In this document: positions 44,809 to 54,543 of the stretch, in pieces | How positions within the stretch are numbered: the stretch's first letter is position 1 | How the letters are laid out: every line of letters begins with the position of its first letter | Source: Candidatus Jettenia sp. | GTDB taxonomy: Bacteria > Planctomycetota > Brocadiia > Brocadiales > Brocadiaceae | Direction: 5' to 3' | DNA: 64,000 nt | Assembly: GCA_021650895.1 (NCBI GenBank) | Contig: CP091278.1 | Location: forward strand, 2,509,659-2,573,658 | Notes under the pieces: generated by a model | Told to the model about the DNA's origin: nothing | The model's database searches: none | What the model saw: only the letters and a program-made list of their open reading frames with translations | Program-made: the position numbers and the translations under genes

Positions 44809-44985
44809 GGGGTAGCAACCCTTTCGGGTGCTATCCTCGTGTATATATTCAGGCGGAGGCAGCAAGGCTAAAGCCTTGCCCTACATCCGACGAAGAGAGA
44901 AAAGTCGTCGAAGGCCTGATTAAACGTAAATAATAAAAAAATAACAATGGAGCATTTCTCCTTAAGTTATCCATAACTATAGGAG
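44809..44985. repeat. Dispersed repeat family A, copy 3
   Basis: Same order of motifs as 27668-27850, including the tail GGAGCATTTCTCCTTAAGTTAT. It ends immediately at the AGGAG that serves as ribosome-binding site for the hydrolase gene at 44995. Confidence 0.8.
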
Positions 44986-44994
44986 CACAGGTAT

Positions 44995-46182
44995 ATGGAA
45001 GGTCCCTCTCTTGTATTTTGTGCTTTGTTCGTCGTTACTTTATTTGGTTTTGCTTATACTACCAGGGCGGGTTTTCTATCTCAGGAGTATACCAATGCCC
45101 CTCCCACTACCCCTTATACTCATGTCACATTCTACGAGATAGTTCCTTTTAATAAAAAATCATCTCAACCTACATGGGAAGATCAATCTCGGGAATGGCA
45201 GGAGAAAATGAGTGAATTGGGACAGCGAATGGTACACGCAAAAGTTGGCCTCGTCTATTTTGTACATGGTACTTTTGCCGGCGATGACCCTTTTGGTATT
45301 GTCCATGCTATCAGAACTGCCTATCCTAAGTTAAGTTCAAAGCTGAAGAAAGTGAATGATTATATCAAGAGAAGGACTGATGCAGTACTTGCTGATAAAG
45401 GTAATTACTTGCCTGAATATGTTGAGCTTTTCGAAAAGGCTATCGGCGGCAATATTCCTTGTGAACGATTTATCTGGTCTTCAGAAAATCACCACTGGGG
45501 GAGATTGAAAGAGGCCATGAAATTTGCTGAAAATCTGGCAGCAAATGTTAAGGAGAAAAAACTATCCCGGGGAGAACGAATATTGTTGATTGGACACAGC
45601 CACGCTGGTCAATTGTTTGCTCTGCTGACAAACTTTTTGGCTCGGTCGCAGGGGGTACATGAGCTTCTTAAGGTTTTAGTTCTCAGCGGGGTAGATGTTG
45701 CTCAATTTGATAAGACGCTGGAGGTAATTCGCGAGGTTCAACTGGATATTGTTACCTTTGGCACACCACCTCGCTATAGTTGGGGAAAAGGAAATTACCG
45801 TTTATTAAATATTATTAACCACCGTGGACACGGATACCTTGGTGGCTGCATGGAAGGATTTTTGAGAACAAAAGATGGAGATTACATACAGCAATGGGGA
45901 ATAGCCGGAACAGATATTCCAGCTCTTGCCGATAACAGGTTTAATAAGCAGCTTGATCAATATTTGGGTACAGGTTTTGATATAAACACCTGGCTGAAAA
46001 ATATACGGACAAGGATGAGAGTTCCTCATTATGGCGAAACCATGTTAGTTGATTATAAAGACGCTAGCTTATTTTTCCCCAATTGTAAGAAAACCCTCTT
46101 TGGACATGGGGTATACACTAAATTTGAAAAAATGCTTTTCAATACACAGCTTATCGTAGATACATGGTATCGTAAATTATAA
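44995..46182 (+). CDS. Secreted alpha/beta-hydrolase (lipase-like) protein
   Basis: 395 residues, AGGAG 9 bases upstream. An N-terminal hydrophobic segment (SLVFCALFVVTLFGFAYTT) is a signal peptide or anchor. VGLVYFVHGTFAG supplies the oxyanion-hole HG, and RILLIGHSHAGQLFALL the nucleophile elbow (G-H-S-H-A, so the last Gly is Ala). A later HRGHGYLGG may give the catalytic His. It resembles lipases/esterases but has no closer family I recognise. It lies in repeat-rich DNA with no operon partner. Confidence 0.7.
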   Translation: MEGPSLVFCALFVVTLFGFAYTTRAGFLSQEYTNAPPTTPYTHVTFYEIVPFNKKSSQPTWEDQSREWQEKMSELGQRMVHAKVGLVYFVHGTFAGDDPFGIVHAIRTAYPKLSSKLKKVNDYIKRRTDAVLADKGNYLPEYVELFEKAIGGNIPCERFIWSSENHHWGRLKEAMKFAENLAANVKEKKLSRGERILLIGHSHAGQLFALLTNFLARSQGVHELLKVLVLSGVDVAQFDKTLEVIREVQLDIVTFGTPPRYSWGKGNYRLLNIINHRGHGYLGGCMEGFLRTKDGDYIQQWGIAGTDIPALADNRFNKQLDQYLGTGFDINTWLKNIRTRMRVPHYGETMLVDYKDASLFFPNCKKTLFGHGVYTKFEKMLFNTQLIVDTWYRKL

Positions 46183-46558
46183 ACCTGGGCCTATACTCTT
46201 GTTGCAGAAACAATTATGGGAAAGTCCTGAAGAGCGGGTGTGGTTGTCTGAAAGTCAGGAAGAATAAATTAAGCTGTCTTCGGCGACTTTTTTATAACAC
46301 CGGCATAGGGGCGAACTTTGTGTTCGCCCAAACGGAAAACAAATACAAGCGTTTTTAATTTACAAGATAAGAGTAAACACAAGTAGGGACAGGTTTTAAA
46401 CCTGTCCCTACGGAATTGCTAGCCAGTTTCAATCGTTGATCACGATAGAATTACCGTTGAACCAGTGTTATAATACATGAGGTTCAGGTTGCAAATCTGA
46501 ACCTGCGATGGTGCTTTATAGAAGTTATTTCAGGTTTAGGAAAGAAGGAGGAATTGCT
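46183..46558. other. Intergenic region with three palindromes
   Basis: Contains GGGCGAACTTTGTGTTCGCCC (46308-46330), TAGGGACAGGTTTTAAACCTGTCCCTA (46384-46411) and a GGTTCAGGTTGC...AACC-type repeat near 46480-46505. TTTCAATCGTTGATCAC (46428-46444) recurs at 37585 and, inverted, at 55870. The M36 gene starts after them. Confidence 0.6.
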
Positions 46559-49222
46559 ATGAGCCGAGAAATTGATCGTAGGAATTTTAGTGTCAATAAA
46601 GTTACACCTGCACGGGAAGCGGAACTGAAATCACACGCATCAGAGATTTCAGATCGCCTCCCCGGATCACAACGGATCAAGATCAAACGCTTCGATACTA
46701 CCACCGGTAATCCCGCGGTAATTACATCGGAAGATGGACCTGCCGAGACGGGTAATTATATTCAACGCGCCCTGGATCATGTGCGGAATATTAGCAAGGC
46801 TTTGGGTCTGACAGCGACCCAGCCGAATGAGTTTGTGGCAGACCCTCATATTCAACGTGCCAGCAGCGGTGCAGTTGCTGTTCACTTGCAGCAACAGTAT
46901 AAAGGCATATCTATCTTTCAGGCAGCAGAAACGGTGCGTTTTGCGCCAGATGGCAGATTGGAAGAGACTGTTGGCAGCAGTGTCGCAGTTGATCATGATA
47001 GGGAAGTTATTCCTAAGCTCTCTGTACAAGAGGCCGTGTTAAAGACGGCTCAGCATGTAGCTACGCCTGATAGAGATGAATACAAAATGACAGATCAATT
47101 TGGGGAACAACTTACTCCAAAAAGTGTAGATTTGAGTGGTTTTGTACCGAAGATTATTGCAATCCTTTCTGATAAGGCTGACCAACCTGCTATTTTTGAA
47201 CCTGGCCCCTTTGGCGATAAAATTAAGGCCGCTTTGATCTGGTTTCCCCTGGATGGTGGCCTCCGGCTAGCATGGGAAGTGATCATAACAATGCCAAATT
47301 ACGAGGGTCAGTACCGTACTATGGCAGATGCTGAAACCGGGGAGATACTCTATTGTAAACAGCTCGTACAATCTGCCAAAGCGCGAGGAAATGTGTATTA
47401 TGTAGATGGTGGAAGTGCTAGCCAAATGACTCATTTCCCAAGGCCTTTAACAGATTATGGTCTGCCTCTGCCGAATAATTTACCCTCCAATTTTCCCGAT
47501 GACTGGGTTGAGGCGAATGCTACAACAGGCAATAGTGTATATGCGCACCTGGGAGATGCTGGTCCGGCGATTCAGGCTGTTGTTCAGGATGGTGTCCTTA
47601 CCTTCAATCCTGCTGACCCAAAAGGTGATGATCAGAAGGTTCTTAATATCTTCTATTATAACTGTTACATGCACGACTTCTTTTACCTGCTTGGCTTTCG
47701 GGAGGGGGATGGGAACTTTCAGCATAATAATTTTGGCCGGGGCGGTGTGGCAACCGACCGGGTTGATGCGCGAGCCCACAGTGGCGCGGTATGGGGAACT
47801 GCTAATATGTATACCCCTATTGACGGTTCAAACCCTGTTATGAATATGGGATTGGTAACATCAACAGACCGCCATACGGCTTTTGACTCCAGCGTGGTGT
47901 TTCATGAGTTTATGCATGGCGTGACGAATCGTCTTGTCGGAGGACCCATGAATGTTAGCGCATTAGAAGCTCCTCAGAGTAGCGGTATGGGGGAAGGCTG
48001 GGGAGACTATATAGCATGTACTATCAATAATACTACGGTTGTTGGCGCATGGGTTGTCAAAAAAGCTGGCGGCATACGGGGATTCCCTTACGATAGCAAT
48101 TTTCCTGATACTTTTGCTGATGTGGGAAAAGGCCGTTATACCGAAGAACATAATATCGGCGAAATCTGGTGTGCCACAATCATGGAAATGAACAGAAAGA
48201 TTGGCGCTATTCTGGCTGTTCAACTGGTTGTAGATGCCTTAAAGTTATCACCTGCTAATCCCAGTTTCCTTGATATGCGCGACTCCATACTGGCAGCTCT
48301 CGATAAAAAGCATGCAGCAGGCCAGTTGAGTTCGGGTGAACACTCTACCGCCAAAAACGGTATTTGGTCTGTATTTGCAAAGTTTGGAATGGGACCCAAT
48401 GCAAAGTCTTATGGCGCGTCGCTGTCGGGTATTGTTGCTGATTTCAAAACTCCATCAGATACGACGGGACAAAATATACGTGTTGAGACAGAGCCAAATA
48501 TAGCTATTCCTGATAACAATTCATCCGGCTTAACCAGCATACTGACGATCTCACAAGCTGGGAAAATTAAACGGCTGGTTATCTCAATCAATATCGAGCA
48601 TACCTATATTGGTGATCTCAAAGTAAGCCTGACAACGCCGGGAAACGGTACGGCTGTTCTACATAACCGTACTGGCGCAAGTGCGGATAATCTGGTTAGA
48701 TCATATACGAGTGAAGATACTCCAGCCCTGGCATCCCTTATAGGTGCACAAACACAAGGCAACTGGGTACTCAAGGTGGCTGACCTGGCCGGATTAGATG
48801 TCGGTACACTGCGAAGTTGGGGTATTGAAATAGACCTCGAAGCAGTATCTCAGGTTATTCGGGGAGAAGCAGCGCCAGCCCTAACAATTCCCGATAATAA
48901 TCCTGCCGGGACACAGAGTGTTATTGGGATTACCCAATCGGGTGTAGCAAAAGGAATTAAGGTCAGTGTCGATATAACTCATACCTATATTGGAGATCTG
49001 CGCGTTGAGCTTGTAGCCCCATCAGGTCAACAGGTAATTCTTCATAACCGTACAGGCGGCAGTAAGGATAATTTAATTACGGCCTATGATTCGATATCTA
49101 CTTCGTCTCTGGCGGCTCTCATTGGGCAGCAAATAGAGGGAAATTGGATTTTACGGGCTACCGATATGGCCGGACAAGATATTGGTAAATTGAACAAATG
49201 GAGTTTGGAGTTTACTTTATAG
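46559..49222 (+). CDS. Fungalysin-type (M36) metalloprotease with two P-domains
   Basis: 887 residues from ATG 46559 (AAGGAGG upstream). The N-terminal ~270 residues are the FTP/PepSY-like propeptide (VAVHLQQQYKGISIFQAAETVRF). The M36 core has HEFMH at 449-453 and GMGEGWGDYIA with the third zinc ligand. Two C-terminal proprotein-convertase P-domains follow, each with a PDNN start, HTYIGDL and GNWxLxxxDxAGxDxG. M36 enzymes are secreted and self-process. No classical Sec signal peptide is visible after MSREIDRRNFSVNK, so the export route is unclear. Confidence 0.88.
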   Translation: MSREIDRRNFSVNKVTPAREAELKSHASEISDRLPGSQRIKIKRFDTTTGNPAVITSEDGPAETGNYIQRALDHVRNISKALGLTATQPNEFVADPHIQRASSGAVAVHLQQQYKGISIFQAAETVRFAPDGRLEETVGSSVAVDHDREVIPKLSVQEAVLKTAQHVATPDRDEYKMTDQFGEQLTPKSVDLSGFVPKIIAILSDKADQPAIFEPGPFGDKIKAALIWFPLDGGLRLAWEVIITMPNYEGQYRTMADAETGEILYCKQLVQSAKARGNVYYVDGGSASQMTHFPRPLTDYGLPLPNNLPSNFPDDWVEANATTGNSVYAHLGDAGPAIQAVVQDGVLTFNPADPKGDDQKVLNIFYYNCYMHDFFYLLGFREGDGNFQHNNFGRGGVATDRVDARAHSGAVWGTANMYTPIDGSNPVMNMGLVTSTDRHTAFDSSVVFHEFMHGVTNRLVGGPMNVSALEAPQSSGMGEGWGDYIACTINNTTVVGAWVVKKAGGIRGFPYDSNFPDTFADVGKGRYTEEHNIGEIWCATIMEMNRKIGAILAVQLVVDALKLSPANPSFLDMRDSILAALDKKHAAGQLSSGEHSTAKNGIWSVFAKFGMGPNAKSYGASLSGIVADFKTPSDTTGQNIRVETEPNIAIPDNNSSGLTSILTISQAGKIKRLVISINIEHTYIGDLKVSLTTPGNGTAVLHNRTGASADNLVRSYTSEDTPALASLIGAQTQGNWVLKVADLAGLDVGTLRSWGIEIDLEAVSQVIRGEAAPALTIPDNNPAGTQSVIGITQSGVAKGIKVSVDITHTYIGDLRVELVAPSGQQVILHNRTGGSKDNLITAYDSISTSSLAALIGQQIEGNWILRATDMAGQDIGKLNKWSLEFTL

Positions 49223-49231
49223 AAGTAGCGA

Positions 49232-49570
49232 TCTGTAGGACAACCCTTCAGGGTTGCTTCTCCGATAATGCGTATTCGGGCGGGGATCAAGACCATATGC
49301 ATCAAGCTAAGAATCGTGTTCCATAAAAAAGAGCAATGTGTGTCCATGTTCCCCTCTAATCTCTCTAACCCCCTTTAAAAAAGGGGAAAGAAGGATAAAT
49401 TTAGAAAAGGGAGGAAGGAAGAATTTTCTCTTTCGTAAAGGAGAGAATGAGGAATTTTCCCCCTTTTCTAAAGGGGGATCAAGGGGGATTACGGGTGATT
49501 TGTTATTCTTCACCGTTTACACGTTTTCGCTTGATGCATATGGGGGCAAGGCTGAAGCCTTGCCCTACAT
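49232..49570. repeat. Repeat family A copy 4, split by element B
   Basis: The left half (TGTAGGACAACCC...GGGTTGC...GGGCGGGG) ends near 49294 and the right half (GGCAAGGCTGAAGCCTTGCCCTAC) resumes at 49542. Between them sits a complete element B. The intact copies at 27668 and 35521 show these halves are normally adjacent. Confidence 0.8.
49295..49541. mobile_element. MITE-like element B, copy 2 (247 bp)
   Basis: Ends ATATGCATCAAGCTAA and TTCGCTTGATGCATAT match as inverted repeats at 15 of 16 positions. The interior is collinear with copy 1: AGAATCGTGTTCCATAAAA, CCATGTTCCC, three G-rich units, then GTTATTCTTCACCGTTT. It interrupts a family A repeat, which indicates actual insertion. Confidence 0.8.
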
Positions 49571-49615
49571 TTTCTTCAAAAATACTTACGATACCTTGTG
49601 AAAGGAGGGTGGCTG

Positions 49616-50944
49616 GTGGTTGATGTATTGGCACGGGATATACTCCTCATTGTTTATGGTCTTTGGTTAATCATAACCGGAATATTGGTCTTTCTTATGC
49701 AGGCAGGTTTTGCTTTTCTGGAGAGCGGACAGGTTCGCTCGAAAAATGCTACCCATGTCTATATGAAGATATGCGCAAACATTGGTATTGGCACCTTGGT
49801 CTGGTGGTTATTCGGGTTTGCTATTTTTTGCGGCAACTGGAATTATTGCCTTCTCGGAGTACTCGACCCGGCAAATATCGATATGTTAAATGTCTACGGG
49901 CACTGGTTCACGATGTGGGGGTTCTGCCTTGTTTCGTGCGCTATTACATCGGGGTCTATAGCAGAGAGGTTTAGCTTTAAGGCATACCTTATTTATGTTG
50001 TTCTCTATTGTGGTTTTATGTATCCGTTTTTTGGATGGATGGCATGGTCTGCCGGGCCTCTGACCAGATGGGGTTATGTGGATTATGCAGGTTCCGTCGT
50101 GGTACATTTCCAGGGTGGTTTGACAGCCCTTATTGCTGCAATGATTGTTGGGCCGCGGATAGAAAAATATGCCCGCACGAGTAAAAAATCGTGGTTATTT
50201 GAGTTTGGCCGCGGGGAATGCTATACCATTCCGGGGCACAATGTTTCACAGATGATACTTGGTGTATTCCTCCTGTGTGTATCTTTTTATGGCTTTAATG
50301 TAGGTTCTGTGGTACTGAGCGCATTATGCGAACCAACCGTTCATGCAACGGCACGCGGGATGATTACTGTTCTTGTTAATGATTTACCTACGACCACGAT
50401 CAATGTTACGATGAGCATGGCAGGCGGTATCCTTGGTGCACTGTTTGGCGGATGGCTGATAAATAAAAAGCCAGATCCTCTTACCACGGGAAACGGAGCA
50501 ATAGCAGGGATGGTTTCTGTCTGTGCTGGCGCTGGTTTTTTTCATCCGGGTTTTGCTATTATTGTAGGTATTGTGAGTGGAGCAATTATTCCACTGGTGG
50601 TAAAATCACTCGATAAGATAGGGATTGATGACACCGTAGGGACATGTGGAGTACATTGTACGGCCGGAGCTATTGGAGGTATTGCGACAGGGGTTATGGG
50701 GCTTATACGCCCTGCGTATCATGGAATTACTTGTGATATCGGTATACAGGCACTGGGCTTTATTATCTGTATCGGCTATGCATGTTTGTGTGCTATTATC
50801 ATATTTGGCGGGCTGAAAGCGGTAGGCTTATGCCGGGTGAGTGAAGAGGAAGAGACTATAGGTCTCGATATTTCGGAACATATGACGCCGACATATCCGG
50901 AATTTGTATCAGGTGGTGTAATGGGTGGAATGAGGGGATTTTAA
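49616..50944 (+). CDS. amtB: Ammonium transporter AmtB
   Basis: 442 residues from GTG 49616, which has AAAGGAGGG six bases upstream; GTG 49598 lies before that site. About eleven hydrophobic helices. Family motifs are AGFAFLESGQVRSKN, DYAGSVVVHFQGGLTAL (first pore His), PTTTINVTMSMAGGILG and DDTVGTCGVHCTAGAIGG (second pore His). It conducts ammonium/ammonia across the inner membrane. No glnK lies next to it here. In an anammox-type organism ammonium is the energy substrate (inference). The upstream 60 bases belong to an interrupted repeat. Confidence 0.93.
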   Translation: MVDVLARDILLIVYGLWLIITGILVFLMQAGFAFLESGQVRSKNATHVYMKICANIGIGTLVWWLFGFAIFCGNWNYCLLGVLDPANIDMLNVYGHWFTMWGFCLVSCAITSGSIAERFSFKAYLIYVVLYCGFMYPFFGWMAWSAGPLTRWGYVDYAGSVVVHFQGGLTALIAAMIVGPRIEKYARTSKKSWLFEFGRGECYTIPGHNVSQMILGVFLLCVSFYGFNVGSVVLSALCEPTVHATARGMITVLVNDLPTTTINVTMSMAGGILGALFGGWLINKKPDPLTTGNGAIAGMVSVCAGAGFFHPGFAIIVGIVSGAIIPLVVKSLDKIGIDDTVGTCGVHCTAGAIGGIATGVMGLIRPAYHGITCDIGIQALGFIICIGYACLCAIIIFGGLKAVGLCRVSEEEETIGLDISEHMTPTYPEFVSGGVMGGMRGF

Positions 50945-51634
50945 GCTAGGGAAACAAGCAAGGCAATCGTATCAAGATGAGAATTGCTCAGCCCGTTTCG
51001 GGTGGTACTGACAAACTCTGTTTGTCAGTGTTCAACCTGAGAGATGCGGTTATAGTTATGAGTAGGGTAGATTAAGGCGTTGGTTTTTACGCTAAATCCA
51101 CCAATACTATTTCCAGAAAAGGCTCATCCTTACTCACGCGTTGGATAGGGAGCGAAGGTAAAGGCAAGGTAAAAGCACGAAGTACACGAAGAAAGAAGGA
51201 TGTAGAGACGCAACATCTTGTGTCTCTACGATTAGGTTGGGGGTGTATTGCTTTCTCTCGAGAGGGGATCGATCATAAAAAGAATTTATGGAACACTATT
51301 CTTAGCTTGATGTATGTGGCACCTGGAGGAGCAAGGCTAAAGCCTTACCCTACATTTGATTAATAAGCGGGCAAACATATAGACAACTTAAACAGAAACA
51401 CTCCTGGCTATTGTTCTCTCATTTATGGCCTCTTCTCATGAAAAAACAGGAGCCGATGTAGGGCGAGGCTTTAGCCTTGCCAGGTATGCCCTACGGAATT
51501 GAAATTTCTCAACGTTAAACGAGGATATACCATAATTCTGATAAAGGTATCTATAGGTTCTTCCCTATAAGACATGCTAAAATTTTATAGCTATTCTCCC
51601 GCTAAAAGTAATGTCAGGAAAAGGTATTAAAAAC
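50945..51634. other. Intergenic repeat mosaic between amtB and TPR gene
   Basis: Contains in order: palindrome family D (51001-51060), family E long repeat (51125-51290), an inverted end fragment of element B (51289-51320), a half family A unit (51330-51352) and a unit GATGTAGGGCGAGGCTTTAGCC...ACGTTAAACG (51455-51521) shared with 55978-56044. No gene supported. Confidence 0.8.
51125..51290. repeat. Dispersed repeat family E, copy 2
   Basis: Collinear with 37918-38085. Includes the hairpin GTAGAGACGCAACATCTTGTGTCTCTAC, whose core recurs alone at 56069-56097. Confidence 0.8.
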
Positions 51635-53812
51635 ATGATATCTATTTTAAAATTAATACTCTGTATTCCAATAATAACCCTTGCACAGCAAGGGTTGTTT
51701 TTCTCTCTTCAGGCATCAGAAGATACAAAGGGCAGGATTTCTACCACTACTGATAGTGAAGCATTCGTGAGTTCTTTATTTACAAACACGAGCACGAATC
51801 CCCCCATCCCTCCCTTTACTAAAGGGGGGATTAGGAGCGGGGAGCCAGGGGGGATTAGCAAAGAGGGAAGGGGGGAGATTAGGAAAAAGATGCCCGGGAG
51901 TGTTGGTGGAGAAAGTAACGGGGGGACTGAAAAAGGAAAGGTGTTTTCAGATAAGAGGGTATATGCGATGCAATATGCGGAAATGGGATTGGTCGACCTG
52001 GCTATACCTGAATTAAAAAAAATGAAAGAGCTTTATCCTGACGATATAAAAGTCCATGCATATCTTGGGTGGGCGTATAGTCAGAAATGTCAAATCTTGG
52101 AGGCCGTTGAAGAATTTCAAAAAGCATTAGAAATTAATCCTGATCTGCAACGAGTACCATTTGATTATCCCATGGCAAAAGATATTCCTGCTATTATAAA
52201 AGAATTTACTACAACCTTTGAAGGTCTGATTGACCAGATAGACAGTTTTTCTGGCGCACATGAGGTACTCGGTTTATGCTACGTATTGCAGGGAAGGTTA
52301 GGTGATGCTTTCCGTCAATACAGAAAGGTGTTACAACAGAAACCTGCGTATGAAAAACGGGATCTCATAGTATATGGGAAAACGCTGGTTCCTGCAATTG
52401 ATCAGGCAATAACGGAATATGAAGAGATAGTAAAATCACAACCTGACTGTGTGGAAGCCCTTATTCCATTAGCTTGCGCCTATGCAGAGAAGGGAATGCT
52501 GGACAAAGCTATGGTGACTATGAAGAAGGCGATATCCGCAGCGCCTGATCGAACAGACACGCATATGTATCTGGGTTGTTTTTACGCAAAGAGGTGGATG
52601 ATGGATAAAGCCCTGGAAGAATTGTATAAGGCAAAAAATATAAGAACTCATATTCTTGAGAGGCTTCTTATAGATGGAGAACACTTTATTCGAAACGGTC
52701 TGTTTGATAAGGCAATAGGTACGGCAAGGGATGCCGTTCAGGTAAACCACAACGATAAAAGAGCGTATGAACTGCTTGCACTCGCATACAGTAAAAGCGG
52801 CATGATAGATAAAGCTATTGAAACATGTAAAGAAACTATCCGTTTATATCCGGATAATCTCCCTGCTTACCTGTTACTGGGATGGATATATCTGCAAGGT
52901 AATTTACCAGAGGAAGCAAAGGATTTGATTAAACAGGCAACTCTTGTTGAGCCTGAAAATACTGAGCTGAAAGCGCTCATGGCTTTTATGTATGCAGCTC
53001 AGAATCAGATACATCAGGCAATAGAGATGTGTGCTATGATTATGAATAAACTACGATCACACGACGGTGCTTTAAAGGATTATAGCTGGATTAAGGGTAA
53101 TGTGCCATCAATTGAACAAAAGCTTAGAGAGGTAATGGATGTTTTAGAATTGAAGCCTGATTATCAAGAGGCCTATATATGTTTGGGCTGGCTATATGCA
53201 AAAAACGGCGAAGCGGAGAAGGCTATTGCTTCGTACAGAAAGGCGCTTGAATTGATCTCGGCTTCCTATCGCCGTGAGCCATCATCAAACGCTCCTAACG
53301 ATAATCCCTCTGCATCTTCCGCCCCTAACCACCTTAATCCCTCCTCTCCTAATCCCCCCATTCCCCCCTTTACTAAAGGAGGGTTAGGGGAGATTAGGAG
53401 AGGGGAAAAAGGATTGGGCAGGACTCCCCGGGAAGAGCAGATGGCCAGTTTAGGAGAAAGGGCTAGTGGAATAGGAAGCCACACAGGGAAAATAGATTTT
53501 TATGATCTACTCTATACTACCCATGTACATTTGGGAAATATCTATGTGCAAAAAGGGGATATACAGGCTGCACTGAATGAGTACAATAAGGCCCAGGAGA
53601 TTCTATCAGGCAAGGCTCAGGATGATATAGTACAGGGATTGGCATGCCTTGATGAGGGAGATGCAGAACAGGCCATACAATACTTCAATGCTGCGTTGAA
53701 GATCAATCCTCAATATAAAGAGGTATATTTTTTTCTTGCAGATGCCTATGAGAAAAAGGGATTGTATAGTGTAGGGATGATTTTAAGGTTACAGGGGGAA
53801 AAGGTTAAATAA
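51635..53812 (+). CDS. Secreted TPR protein with two repeat-derived insertions
   Basis: 725 residues from ATG 51635 (AGGAAAAGG upstream). The signal peptide is about residues 1-28 (ISILKLILCIPIITLAQQG). TPR units with the pattern AYxxLGWxYxxxGxxxEAIxxYxKALELxP run through most of the rest. Two low-complexity inserts, near residues 50-105 and 560-610, read PPIPPFTKGG and are encoded by the CCCCCATCCC...AAAGGGGGG family C repeat. They lie between TPR blocks, and the frame remains open through both. Likely an envelope scaffold; specific partners unknown. Confidence 0.8.
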   Translation: MISILKLILCIPIITLAQQGLFFSLQASEDTKGRISTTTDSEAFVSSLFTNTSTNPPIPPFTKGGIRSGEPGGISKEGRGEIRKKMPGSVGGESNGGTEKGKVFSDKRVYAMQYAEMGLVDLAIPELKKMKELYPDDIKVHAYLGWAYSQKCQILEAVEEFQKALEINPDLQRVPFDYPMAKDIPAIIKEFTTTFEGLIDQIDSFSGAHEVLGLCYVLQGRLGDAFRQYRKVLQQKPAYEKRDLIVYGKTLVPAIDQAITEYEEIVKSQPDCVEALIPLACAYAEKGMLDKAMVTMKKAISAAPDRTDTHMYLGCFYAKRWMMDKALEELYKAKNIRTHILERLLIDGEHFIRNGLFDKAIGTARDAVQVNHNDKRAYELLALAYSKSGMIDKAIETCKETIRLYPDNLPAYLLLGWIYLQGNLPEEAKDLIKQATLVEPENTELKALMAFMYAAQNQIHQAIEMCAMIMNKLRSHDGALKDYSWIKGNVPSIEQKLREVMDVLELKPDYQEAYICLGWLYAKNGEAEKAIASYRKALELISASYRREPSSNAPNDNPSASSAPNHLNPSSPNPPIPPFTKGGLGEIRRGEKGLGRTPREEQMASLGERASGIGSHTGKIDFYDLLYTTHVHLGNIYVQKGDIQAALNEYNKAQEILSGKAQDDIVQGLACLDEGDAEQAIQYFNAALKINPQYKEVYFFLADAYEKKGLYSVGMILRLQGEKVK
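51796..51885 (+). repeat. G/C-rich family C repeat inside the TPR gene, first insertion
   Basis: AATCCCCCCATCCCTCCC, TTTACTAAAGGGGGGATTAG and further GGGGGGATTAG units. The same element is seen outside genes at 37698, 44630-44755, 49350-49495 and 54356. It codes for PPIPPFTKGG in frame here. Confidence 0.85.
53327..53405 (+). repeat. G/C-rich family C repeat inside the TPR gene, second insertion
   Basis: CCCCTAACC...AATCCCCCCATTCCCCCC, TTTACTAAAGGAGGGTTAGG. Again translated as NPPIPPFTKGG, between two TPR blocks. Confidence 0.85.
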
Positions 53813-54543
53813 AGGAAAAAATAATGAAGGAACTTAGAGTGCTCTCCTTTATGTCCGTGTGCACGTTGTTTCGAGATGGGGGAGCAAGGCTAAAGCCTTG
53901 CCCTACGTACTCTTTATAGCATTCAAAGGATGAAATCGTATAGTATCATGATAGGGTGGCACGGACAAACCGTGCCCCTGTATGTCTTGAACGGGGACAT
54001 GGTTTGTCCGTGTTGTTCGAATACACCCGTGGATACGGAATATACCACACTGACAAACAGAGTTTGTCAATGCCACCCAGGAATAGGCTTACAGAGAATA
54101 AAAATTTCTCTAGAGTGCCCCGGCCAGACATCTCTTCATGGTATTCTAAAGATGTGGGTAAGGATAAGCTTTAGAAGAGGAGGAAAAACGTAGGACAAGA
54201 CTTTAACCTTGCAAAGGTGCAAACCGAGAGGAAAGAGAATTAACAATTCCTGTATTTCCCCTTTGATAGGGCTTCCCAAGTCCTTCCTTTTCAAAACACT
54301 CATATGTCTCTCCCTTTTCTCAATCATTCACACGTCTTCCTCTTTTTTAAATCATACACACATTTTCCCCCTTTTTTAAAGGGGGATTAAGATGCTTCAG
54401 CATTTTTATTAAGGGAATGGTAAAAATGCTAAGAGGTTGTCTGCAAAGTTCATATTCATGTTTAGAATTTATCCCTTTGGTGGATTCGCTCCGCTTAATC
54501 CACCCTTATAACTTGAAGAGGCTGGAAAGTTGGAAAGCTGAGC
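53813..54543. other. Intergenic repeat mosaic
   Basis: Holds a half family A unit (53880-53907), a family D palindrome cluster with three GACAAAC/GTTTGTC arms (53955-54079), a segment shared with 37821-37905 (54227-54325) and a CCCCCTTTTTTAAAGGGGG hairpin (54366-54386) that may act as a terminator. No gene supported. Confidence 0.75.

Noticed and set aside
51796-51885. PPIPPFTKGG as a genuine protein domain
   Set aside because: The same DNA occurs repeatedly in intergenic positions and inside element B, so the peptide is a by-product of a DNA repeat.
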